34,336 nucleotides of DNA. Origin: Prorocentrum cordatum. Its lineage: Eukaryota; Sar; Dinophyceae; Prorocentrales; Prorocentraceae. Shown piece after piece: positions 28,130-34,336 of the stretch. The DNA is taken from contig CAUYUJ010009427.1 of NCBI GenBank assembly GCA_963575745.1, forward strand, positions 1-34,336. The letters are read 5' to 3'. A program made the translations under genes and the position numbers. The notes under the pieces are model-generated. The model did no database searches, was not told the origin of the DNA, and saw nothing but the letters and a program-made list of their open reading frames with translations. The first letter of the stretch is position 1; each line of letters opens with the position of its first letter.

Positions 28130-30871
28130 TCATCGTGTCGCCGGGTGTCTCCCCGGGGAGGCCCCGCTGGATGTTGTTGATTCCTGTTTTGTGCAGCTGT
28201 TGTCCCGTGCCGGGGTCCTTGGGCTCTGGCCATTGGCGCAGGTCGGGCCTTTGGCGCCGCCGTGTATCCTGGCTGCAAGTCTCCAACGTACCGGCCTCGT
28301 TGTCCTGGCTGGAGGGCTCGCGATCTGCTCGCAGCCGCTCCAGCTGCACGCCTGGCGGGGCTTTGCGGGGCAATGCAGGCCGCATGGTTGGCCGCTAGGC
28401 GGGGGTCGGATCACGTCCGGCGGCCAGGGCAGACGCGGCCTTGTGGCACGTGGGGCAGGGCCCCTTTCGCTGGCGTTCGCCTTCGTGCCTGTGCCGGCCG
28501 TCGCTCCCAGGTGCGTTCTCTTTGGACAGCGCAGGACTCTCTCCGGTCTCTGGGGCGCCGCCGGTTGTGCCAGGCGCGCGCGCGCTCGGCGGCGCGGCTT
28601 CCATAGCCGGGGCGCGAGCTGCTTAGCCAGTGGTGCCCTGGGCGCCCGGCGAGGGCGCCTGGGGTTCGCTGTCCGTAAGGAGCTCGCTGACAGGGGAAGG
28701 GGGGCGAATAGGCGCGAAGATGGCTTCGCTGTCCTGCGTCTGGATGGTTGCTCCGTGGTCTCCCCGCTGGGTGCGCGGCGCTCCCAGAGGACTGCTGACG
28801 GACTGATTGCTCTGAGGGGGGTACTCCGCGGCCCCCGCAGCCTCCGCCGTCTCCGCCGTGACTTCCCACTCCTTTCCTCTGCCCTGCTGGTGCTGCTGAA
28901 GGGGGGGGGGGTATTAATGTGAGCTGTGCACTGGTCACTGCAAGCAACGGCCCCTCGATTCCCCACTGGAACGTCCTCGTCTGACAACGATCGATTCCCC
29001 TCTGGGACATCATCATCTGTCAACGAAGCGGGGGGTGGCATGCTGCCGCTGCTGCTGCTGCTGCTGCTGCGTTCCGAGATGTCGCTGTGGGCATCGAGAT
29101 CTCTCGCGTCAGCGCCAGGCGCCACGATCTGCGCCCAGGCAGCGGCAGGAGCCTTCGGGGGCGCGACGAGCCCGCGCGGGATGTCCGCGAACTCCAAGTC
29201 GGCCGAAGGCGACTTGGGCAGCTTGCCAGCGATGTCAGGCGTGATGTAGCCCATGGTCGCCAGCATGCTCACGCGGCCGTTCTTCAGCTCTGCCTGCCAC
29301 TGGTGAACGAGATTCTCCGCGCAGCCGTCCGCTGCGCAGCCAGCAGGGCCCCAAAGGCCCGAGGGGTCCTGAACGCCCAGCTCGCTCTCGAACTTGAAGG
29401 CGCGCAGCGGGGATCCAGCGTACAGCGCCCCATCGCCCTGGGCGGAGCCAATCCGGCAGTCCTGGGGGAACATGCCGAGGATCGCCAACCTGGCAAGGCG
29501 GCCGTTCGCAATGTCCGCCGCGGGGTCGCTGGGCGTCAACACCGCGAAGGCGAAGTTGCGCGCAGTGGCCGTGATGTCCGCGGACTGGTCCTCGAGGACA
29601 GCGGCCGCAGCGAACACCTGCTCTTCTCGCGCGCGCTGGTCAGGGTGCCCTAAGTGATGATGTCGGGCTTCAGCTCGATCCGCAGCCGCCATCCCGCTCA
29701 GCAGCGCCATTGCCTGCTGGCGCTGCCAACGCCTGCTCTTCTCGCACTCGCTGATCAGGGCGCTGCAGGGGGTGATGCTGGGCTCCAGCTGCGCGACCAC
29801 CATCTCGCTCAGCAGCGCCTTTGTTTGCTGTCGCTGCCAACGCCTGTTCTTCTCGCGCGCGCTGTTCAGGGCGCTGTAGGTGTTGATGTTGGGCTCCAGC
29901 TGCACGACCGCCATCTCGCTCAGCAACGCCATTGCCTGCTGTCGCTGCCAACGCCCGCCCTTCTCGTACCTGCTGCTCTGGATGTGGTAGGTGATGATGT
30001 TGGGCTTCAGCTGCAAGACCACCATCTCGCTCAGCAGCGCCACAGTCTGCAACCACTGCCGACGACTGCTCTTCTCGCACGCGCTCTTCACAGTGCCGTT
30101 GGTGAGGATGGTGGGCTCCAGCTTCGCGGCCACAATCTCGCCCAGCAGCGGCACTGCCTGCTGCCGCTGCTGACGCCTGCTCTTCTCGCGCGCGCCGTTC
30201 GCCGTGCCAGAGTTGATGAACGTGGGCTTCAGCTTCACGACCGGGGCCTCGACTAGCAGCGCCACAACCTGCTGCCGCTGCCAACGCCTGCTCATCTCCC
30301 ACGCGCTGTTCACAGTGCCGTACGTGATGATGTTGGGCTCCCGCTTCACGACTAGGATCTCGCTCACCAGCGCCACGGCCAGCTGCCACTGCCAACGCTT
30401 GCCCTTCTCGCACCAGCTGTTCAGAATGACGTAGGAGATGATGTTGGGCGCCAGCATCATGTCTAATGAGGCCAGCGGCGGCGGCCGCCGCCAGCGGTCC
30501 GCCAGAGGCGGCCGCGGCGGCGGCGGCGGCAGCGGCGGCCGTGACACAGCTGCAGCGGGAGCGGCGGCACCAGCGGCCGCGGCGGCCACGGCGGCGGCCG
30601 CCGCACCCGCGGCGGCCGCGGCCGCCGCCGGAGAGCAGCGGCGCGCGCCACAGCGCCTGCGGCCGCGGCGGTTTCGCTGCGGCCGGCCGCCGCCACAGCC
30701 GCGGCGGCCGCTGCGGCGGCGGCGACCGCGGCGGCGGCGCCGCCGGCCACGCCGAGGCAGCCAGGGCCGCGCCGGCCCGCGGCAGCGGCAGGCCGGCCTG
30801 GCGGCCGCGGCGGCGGCGCGGCAGGCGGCGGCGTGCCGCTGCCGCCGCCGCCGCGCCGAGCGCGACTCCAT
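28130..30871 (-). CDS. PPR-LHC fusion open frame (retrocopy, possibly degenerate)
   Basis: The frame encodes 913 residues. The first AUG after the relict leader (30871, in GCCATGG context) opens it. Residues 1-140 are Arg/Ala-rich. Residues 142-398 are seven 37-residue PPR repeats (PNI.TY..LNSA.EKSRRWQ, then RQQAMALLSEMVVAQLE), which in known PPR proteins bind RNA in organelles. Residues about 423-585 resemble dinoflagellate peridinin-chlorophyll antenna proteins: NFAFAVLTPSDP, DIANGRLARLAILGMF (third helix), SPLRAF, FESELGVQ, ELKNGRVSMLATMGYI (first helix) and FADIPRGL. That order is a polyprotein junction, not a whole antenna unit, and the second helix is mostly missing. Residues 586-913 are Ser/Arg/Pro-rich, with a 12-residue duplication (SLTDDDVPEGNR/SLSDEDVPVGNR) and an 11-C run that could shift the frame. 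A frame slip at the PPR-LHC joint suggests a degenerate or chance fusion. The domains are certain; a functional single protein is not. Confidence 0.65.
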   Translation of the reverse strand: MESRSARRRRQRHAAACRAAAAAARPACRCRGPARPWLPRRGRRRRRRGRRRRSGRRGCGGGRPQRNRRGRRRCGARRCSPAAAAAAAGAAAAAVAAAAAGAAAPAAAVSRPPLPPPPPRPPLADRWRRPPPLASLDMMLAPNIISYVILNSWCEKGKRWQWQLAVALVSEILVVKREPNIITYGTVNSAWEMSRRWQRQQVVALLVEAPVVKLKPTFINSGTANGAREKSRRQQRQQAVPLLGEIVAAKLEPTILTNGTVKSACEKSSRRQWLQTVALLSEMVVLQLKPNIITYHIQSSRYEKGGRWQRQQAMALLSEMAVVQLEPNINTYSALNSAREKNRRWQRQQTKALLSEMVVAQLEPSITPCSALISECEKSRRWQRQQAMALLSGMAAADRAEARHHHLGHPDQRAREEQVFAAAAVLEDQSADITATARNFAFAVLTPSDPAADIANGRLARLAILGMFPQDCRIGSAQGDGALYAGSPLRAFKFESELGVQDPSGLWGPAGCAADGCAENLVHQWQAELKNGRVSMLATMGYITPDIAGKLPKSPSADLEFADIPRGLVAPPKAPAAAWAQIVAPGADARDLDAHSDISERSSSSSSSGSMPPPASLTDDDVPEGNRSLSDEDVPVGNRGAVACSDQCTAHINTPPPFSSTSRAEERSGKSRRRRRRLRGPRSTPLRAISPSAVLWERRAPSGETTEQPSRRRTAKPSSRLFAPLPLSASSLRTANPRRPRRAPRAPLAKQLAPRLWKPRRRARARLAQPAAPQRPERVLRCPKRTHLGATAGTGTKANASERGPAPRATRPRLPWPPDVIRPPPSGQPCGLHCPAKPRQACSWSGCEQIASPPARTTRPVRWRLAARIHGGAKGPTCANGQSPRTPARDNSCTKQESTTSSGASPGRHPATR
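29117..29605 (-). other. LHC (peridinin-chlorophyll antenna) domain fragment
   Basis: This part of the fusion frame covers the end of one antenna unit (tail of helix 2 and helix 3 with D-I-A-N-G-R) and the start of the next (helix 1 with E-L-K-N-G-R). The chlorophyll-ligand glutamate of helix 3 is Asp here. The usual ExxH of helix 1 is ExxN. The run between PSDP and the helix-3 motif is about nine residues shorter than usual. Antenna proteins of this family insert in thylakoids as three-helix units; this fragment lacks a complete set. Confidence 0.8.
29678..30448 (-). other. Seven-repeat PPR-like array, 37 residues each
   Basis: Repeats begin at fusion residues 142, 179, 216, 253, 290, 327 and 364; the DNA period is exactly 111 bp. 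The usual P-type PPR length is 35, and the two extra residues fall in the turn between the helices (WQRQQ in place of WQQ). An eighth repeat (29677-29620) is present in DNA, but frame-shifted and carrying TAG in its own frame. Confidence 0.85.
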
Positions 30872-30985
30872 GGCCGAGCGAGCGGGGGCGCGGAGGGGGG
30901 CGAACCCCTCGCACGCCCCCGCGGGCGGGGAGGCCGAGGACCGAGGGGCAGGCCCCCGGCCACGGCCGGCCAGCCGCTGAGGCCA
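30872..30985 (-). other. GC-rich 5' untranslated segment
   Basis: Between the relict leader and the first AUG are about 114 nt with no upstream AUG. The DNA is GCC/CGG-rich, as is the first part of the coding frame. Confidence 0.5.
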
Positions 30986-31024
30986 GTTCGAGCCAGAGCG
31001 GCCTTGAGCCAAGGGGGCTACGGA
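30986..31024 (-). other. Diverged DinoSL followed by a second decayed SL
   Basis: On the minus strand 31024-31003 reads TCCGTAGCC, CCC, TTGGCTCAAG: 19 of 22 positions match the DinoSL, with the three changes adjacent. Just downstream CCGCTCTGGCTCGAA resembles the 3' part of the leader. The arrangement is the same as at 23831-23866 but older. Confidence 0.85.
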
Positions 31025-31113
31025 ACTGGTGGGGATACTTTTTTTTGATCGGCGGCTCCAAGGACGATTCCAGAGAGCGGGTCGAGCAAGCTTGGGGCGG
31101 CAAGCAAGATAAT
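31025..31113 (-). promoter_or_regulatory. Upstream module next to the diverged leader
   Basis: On the minus strand the module reads GATTATCTTGCTTGCCGCCC at its far end, and GAGCCGCCGATC, AAAAAAAAGTATCCCC and ACCAGT beside the leader. It matches the modules at 23867 and 24273. A role as promoter and trans-splice acceptor region is inferred only from position and conservation. Confidence 0.55.
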
Positions 31114-31147
31114 CCTGGTGGGGATACGCGAAGCGTCAACGATTAAG
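31114..31147 (-). promoter_or_regulatory. Variant core copy beyond the module
   Basis: On the minus strand the copy reads TTGACGCTTCGCGTATCCCC then ACCAGG. It resembles the variant at 22650 in having GTTGACG in place of CCGACC. Confidence 0.4.
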
Positions 31148-31324
31148 TATGCGTCTCTACTCTGAGGAGCCGTCTCGTCGAGCGTAAGGTGAGACAGCGT
31201 CGCGGCAGCTGCATGGGATGCGTCGCGGCCGACGAGGTCGTGGACGTCCTCTCGGAAGGCATCGACGCTGACGGCGAGCTCTGCGTGAGCGGAGCTGGGC
31301 TGCGCGCCCAGGCAGGCTTTAGTG
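31148..31324 (-). CDS. Protein-like segment (possible exon), partial
   Basis: The minus-strand frame (read 31316 to 31148) gives CLGAQPSSAHAELAVSVDAF, then REDVHDLVGRDASHAAAATL and SHLTLDETAPQSRDAYLIVD. It is low in repeats and has C/G-ending codons, and it ends at the module repeats. It has no own start and no recognised domain. The segment follows a TTAA-bounded element that could be an intron. The plus strand of the same DNA is also open, so the strand choice is tentative. Confidence 0.3.
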
Positions 31325-31472
31325 TTAGGTCGGGCGTGTCCCCCTACAGGGGATTCAATTGTGGACGAAAAAACAAAGAAATTGTCCAACAATGTTCCAA
31401 ACATGCTCCCAAACCAGACTACTTTTCACGATTGCTGAATCTTCCTCCTGTAGAGGGACGTGCCCGACTTAA
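31325..31472 (-). mobile_element. 148-bp TTAA-bounded TIR element (introner-like)
   Basis: The termini TTAGGTCGGGCGTGTCCCCC and, inverted, TTAAGTCGGGCACGTCCCTC (from 31472) are imperfect inverted repeats that continue with TACAGG and ATTCA. The inside is AT-richer than the flanks. Read on the minus strand, GTCGGG directly follows TTAA (31468) and CTAACACTAAAG ends at 31317, so the element could supply a splice donor, a branch-like CTAAC and an acceptor. A relative lies at 31627-32309. Confidence 0.7.
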
Positions 31473-31626
31473 TGCCAGCGCGTCGTCGCACAGGGGCTCC
31501 GGAGCCCGGGCGAGGCGTCGCGCGCGGCGGCAGCTGCGCGCCCGTCGGGCCGGGAGGCGCGGTCGCCCGCCGCTGGCTGCCCGCAGGACGCAGGCGCTGC
31601 CGCGCTGCGGCGGGCTGCCGCGAGGA
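31473..31626. other. GC-rich segment between the two TIR elements
   Basis: These 154 bp are open in more than one minus-strand frame (Arg/Ala-rich) and could be an exon lying between two introner-like elements. No domain is seen. Confidence 0.3.
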
Positions 31627-32309
31627 TTAAGTCGGCCGTATCCCCCATACATGAAGGGGAACTGGGACACACAAATAAATACACACAAATAAAATTATCC
31701 CCCATATTTTCCCATATTTTCTGGGCTTTTATCTTCCCCCCCACTTCCCATATTTTCCCATATTTTCTGGGAATCGCCGATTAATTGTGTCTGTGTGTTT
31801 CTTTCCCTCCTGAATACAGGGGGACCTTCAACGAAAAATTCGCCGGCCCAACAGGCCAGAGGCGTGCCAAGATCTCCGGAAACTACTTCACAATATTTCT
31901 AGTTCGCGCGCGCGGGGCGGCCCCTGGGGGCCCCCGGACGAGAAGTTCCCTGGCTGACCCCCGGCCGGGTCCCGGGCGACCCCCAGGGGGGAGGCTATTT
32001 TTCGCCACCCCTCACGAGGATCGTGGCCTCCTAGGGGGTGGTTGCAATCGACTACCCCCCTCCCGCCCCAAGTGGCCCCCAAGAGCCCCCTAAGAGGCCC
32101 CAGGGGAGCCCAAGACGCTGCCAAGGAGCCCCAAGACGCTCCCAAGAAGCCCCCAAGAGGCCTCCAAGACGGCCCCAATAGGCCCCAAATAGCGCTCCAG
32201 GGCCGGCGGAATGAGCGAAGCGATTAAAAAACAACTTAAAAAATAGTCCCCAGACTCTTTTTTTACTATTGTTGAATATTCCCCCTGTAGAGGGACAGGC
32301 CCGACTTAA
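31627..32309 (-). mobile_element. 683-bp TTAA-bounded TIR element
   Basis: The left end is TTAAGTCGGCCGTATCCCCC. The right end, inverted, is TTAAGTCGGGCCTGTCCCTC then TACAGGGGGAAT. The last ~55 bp at the right closely match the right end of the 148-bp element. The interior holds a duplicated CCCATATTTTCCCATATTTT segment (about 31700-31770), a CCTGAATACAGGGGGACC motif and a CCCAAGA-type tract (32060-32200). No transposase frame is seen, so it is a non-autonomous or composite element. Confidence 0.6.
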
Positions 32310-32315
32310 CCCGAG

Positions 32316-32657
32316 GAATGACCCGTCGACGATGTTAGTCGTGAAGACGCACGGGCGAGGAGCGTTGTTTTCCCGAGCTCGCCCCTGCTTCGCGTCGCTC
32401 GTGTCGTCAACGACGTGGTCGAAGCATGTGCCTCGGGAGGGCGCTGCGTCAAGCTGGCCGTGGGCGAAGACAGGCGAGGGCAGGAAGATGCCCAGGCGCC
32501 CGCTGATGGATTGGCCTTGTGATTCGCTCACTGCGAGCACCCACGCGGCCTCCACCTGGAACTGATGGCGACGAAGCACAACAGGCCACTCGCTGTCTCC
32601 ACAGGAGTCGCAGCATGTTCGAGGTATGGGCTCCATGGCTCCGGCGAAAGGCCCCAA
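32316..32657 (-). CDS. Protein-like segment (possible exon), partial
   Basis: The minus-strand frame includes CCDSCGDSEWPVVLRRHQFQ, VEAAWVLAVSESQGQSISGR, LGIFLPSPVFAHGQL, RGTCFDHVVDDTSD and PRPCVFTTNIVDGS. Codons end mostly in C or G (TTC, ATC, GAC, GTC), the composition is balanced, and the frame stops making sense exactly at the TTAA element. No domain is recognised. A plus-strand frame (32269-32565) is also open. It is best seen as an exon or remnant of an unknown gene whose 5' part is lost at the foldback. Confidence 0.35.
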
Positions 32658-32670
32658 GTGTAGGGTGTAG

Positions 32671-32835
32671 GGCGACGAAATCTACACATATCCACTCTTC
32701 CCTGGCTAGGCCCGTCCTGAACCCAGCAGCGGTGTATACGCCACGCCCTCCTGGCTTGGCCAGGAGGGCGTATACACGGCTGCTGGGTTCAAGATGGGCC
32801 TGGCCAGGGAGCAGTGGATATGTGTAGATTTCGCC
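32671..32835. mobile_element. 165-bp near-perfect foldback (MITE-like)
   Basis: GAAATCTACACATATCCACT at the left is inverted at the right end (AGTGGATATGTGTAGATTTC). The arms stay complementary through CCCTGG, GAACCCAGCAGC and GTATACGCC to a centre at CCTCCTGGCTTGGCCAGGAG. Arms are about 80 bp with a few mismatches and a 4-nt indel. It has no coding capacity. Confidence 0.92.
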
Positions 32836-33044
32836 TCCCGACAGTCACGATGCGGAAGAAATGCCTGCGCGCACTCTTGGCCACCAGGCGCGTCCCGCTG
32901 CAGAGGCCTCTGCGAGGTGCGGAGCTGCCGAGGAGGACGGCCAGGCAGCCCCGTCGCAAGTCGGAGCTCGTGCTGGCGGCAGACCGCTCGTGTGTAGCGA
33001 GTTGGGGAACTCTGTGGTGCGCGTCTCTCCGTGGTCGACCTCTG

Positions 33045-33130
33045 CGCTTCTCCTCCATCTCCTCCTCCTCCACCTCCACCTCCTCCTCCTCCTCCTCCTC
33101 CTCCTCCTCCTCCTCCTCCTCCTCCTCCTC
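33045..33130. repeat. CCT microsatellite
   Basis: CCT/CCA triplets become a pure CCT run of about 20 units. Gly-rich minus-strand frames come from it. Confidence 0.95.
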
Positions 33131-33435
33131 TTGTGTCGTGGCTGAGTGAGCGGATCTTCGTTTCTCGGGCGAGCTGTTCAAGCATGTCGTTCAGGGCGTC
33201 GGCGGCAGCGCTGGTGGGCGTGACTACAGCGCGGGAAGCGTAGTATTGATACCATCTCGCCGGCTCGACAGGACAGATTGGCACCCTTCGTAGACCCACA
33301 ACAAGAGGTCTGCAGGGGCCCGGGAGTGGAGTCCAGAGCGAGAACGCGCGGAGGAAGCTCTACCACGGCAGCGGTGAACTCGCGATCAATGCGTTCGAAG
33401 GGAGGCGGAGCCATGTATCCGTTACCTGTGCGCAA
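33131..33435 (-). pseudogene. Protein-like segments in two frames (possible gene remnant)
   Basis: One minus frame gives MAPPPFERIDREFTAAVVEL then PPRVLALDSTPGPLQ (33414-33305). A second frame, overlapping its end, gives RWYQYYASRAVVTPTSAAAD then ALNDMLEQLARETKIRS (33258-33146). Both are balanced in composition and unlike the repeats around them. The change of frame suggests either an unseen intron or a frameshifted remnant. No domain is recognised. Confidence 0.3.
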
Positions 33436-33502
33436 GACGAAGGTGGCGTATTCGGTTTACGTGTGTAAGCTTATTCTATATATATGTATGTGTGTACCCA
33501 GG

Positions 33503-33715
33503 GAGAGAGGAGGAGGAGGAGGAGGAGGAGGAGGAGGAGGAGGAGGAGGAGGAGGAGGAGGAGGAGGAGGAGGAGGAGGAGGAGGAGGAGGAGTGAGGGG
33601 AGGAGGAGGAGGAGGAGGAGGAGGAGGAGGAGGCAGCGAGAGAGAAAGAGATGGAGAGACAGAGAAAGAGAGAGAGAGAGAGAGGGAGAGAGCGAGAGAG
33701 AGACGTGGGATACAA
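33503..33715. repeat. GGA microsatellite and GAGA tract
   Basis: GGA units run from about 33507 to 33632 with one GTGAGGGG interruption, then a GAGAGA/AGAAAGAG tract to about 33710. A long purine strand like this can form triplex-type structures, but nothing in the sequence indicates a role. Confidence 0.95.
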
Positions 33716-33739
33716 GTCGTTATCATAATGGGAGTGGGA

Positions 33740-34336
33740 AGGGGGAGACTCCCAAGAGAACCCCACGAGGGACTCCAGAGGGCAACCCGAAATGCAATGT
33801 CGACCCACCCCTCTGAAGATCGCATCCAAGACCGCCAGCAGGCTCCCCAAAGACCCCCCCTAGAACGCCTTTCAGAGGCCACACATGCTCTCCCAAGAGG
33901 CCCCGAGAGACCTCAGAAATACCCCTGACAGGCCTCCCACCCAAGAGACCCCCAAAACGAGCCTCTACGAGTCCGCGACCTTCCTGCGGCCCTCTTCTGG
34001 ATCCCCCTAGTCGGCGGAACCGGCCTTAAGGACCCCCACAACAAGAAACACGATGGGGTCAGGGAGGAGGACGGCAATGATAAGAACAACCACGACAACG
34101 AGATGGACACGGAGAACGACGATTGCTTGGGGATGCGGAGAACGACGAACTGATGATGGAGCCCGGGAAGTAGAGCAGGGATGAATAGGCGAGCTGGGAA
34201 CAGGGAGCAGGGAGGCCGGGGGAGGGAGGGAAGGAGGAGGAGGAGGAGACGAGCGTCAGAGAAAGCTCCAGTTAACCTCTGACGGAAAATCTACAGGACT
34301 CCGCACGCCCACGCCTGGGGAAATGAGTGAAGGCGG
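33740..34336. repeat. CCCAAGA-type repeat and purine-rich end of window
   Basis: Irregular CCAAGA/GGCC words run to about 33970, in the same orientation as at 780-1335. After about 34040 the DNA is AAC/GAC/GGA-rich. No gene is recognised. Confidence 0.6.

Noticed and set aside
27393-28922. 509-codon plus-strand frame
   Set aside because: It lies opposite the C-terminal part of the leader-associated minus-strand gene, crosses a 208-bp tandem repeat, and shows no domain. High GC makes antisense frames long.
31627-32309. piggyBac transposon on the basis of TTAA ends
   Set aside because: TTAA is the piggyBac target, but the adjacent ends begin GTCGGG, not the CCY-type ends of that superfamily, and no transposase is present. 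Only the TIR and TTAA structure is claimed.
1-34336. tRNA, rRNA or SL-RNA genes
   Set aside because: No cloverleaf with a standard TTCRA arm, no rRNA core sequence, and no leader followed by an SL-RNA body with a donor GT were found by reading. A covariance-model scan could still reveal weak hits.

Overview
The window is nuclear DNA of a dinoflagellate. The strongest evidence is a perfect 22-nt dinoflagellate spliced-leader (DinoSL) sequence embedded on the minus strand at 23845-23866, followed at once by a truncated second leader. A second, slightly decayed leader pair lies at 30986-31024. Other support comes from a peridinin-chlorophyll (LHC-type) antenna fragment, PPR repeats of the CEK..RWQ..ALLSEM style seen in dinoflagellates, very high GC and extreme repeat content. 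A Prorocentrum- or Suessiales-like genome fits, but the genus is an inference. No rRNA, tRNA, CRISPR array or bacterial-type gene was seen.

Layout. 1-8.6 kb: non-coding repeats (decayed CCCAAGA/TCTTGGG tracts, a family of ATCATGTTCCCGG hairpins, CGT and CATA microsatellites, and a 115-bp minisatellite with higher-order structure between inverted flanks). 8.6-11.1 kb: strand-asymmetric trinucleotide repeats (CAT, CCT, GGA, ATG). 11.1-13.8 kb: mostly unique sequence, with one 93-bp in-frame tandem duplication in an open stretch. 13.8-15.7 kb: a 0.98-kb tandem duplication rich in inverted motifs and TGGCGCACC repeats. 16.1-22.4 kb: four copies of a 1.3-1.5-kb satellite unit (leader, GAC array, hairpin-rich tail), with a TATGCGATGCA repeat at some borders. 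22.5-31.1 kb: the gene-bearing part, with two minus-strand genes each preceded by a relict spliced leader and by a shared upstream module of about 87 bp; between them lie 335-bp and 386-bp tandem repeats and a dispersed CCAAAAGCCGC motif. 31.1-34.3 kb: protein-like minus-strand segments interrupted by two TTAA-bounded terminal-inverted-repeat elements, a near-perfect 165-bp foldback, and CCT/GGA microsatellites.

The two recognisable genes look like recycled mRNAs. A trans-spliced transcript was copied into DNA with its leader, and at 23.8 kb this happened at least twice. The 28.1-30.9 kb gene joins seven unusual 37-residue PPR repeats to a permuted LHC fragment in one frame; the first AUG after the leader, in strong context, opens that frame. 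The shared module upstream of both leaders ends in CCCCACCAG and could supply a promoter and trans-splice acceptor. No shared pathway can be inferred beyond a possible organelle link for the PPR-LHC protein. Most other long open frames are artefacts of low-complexity repeats and are left out.
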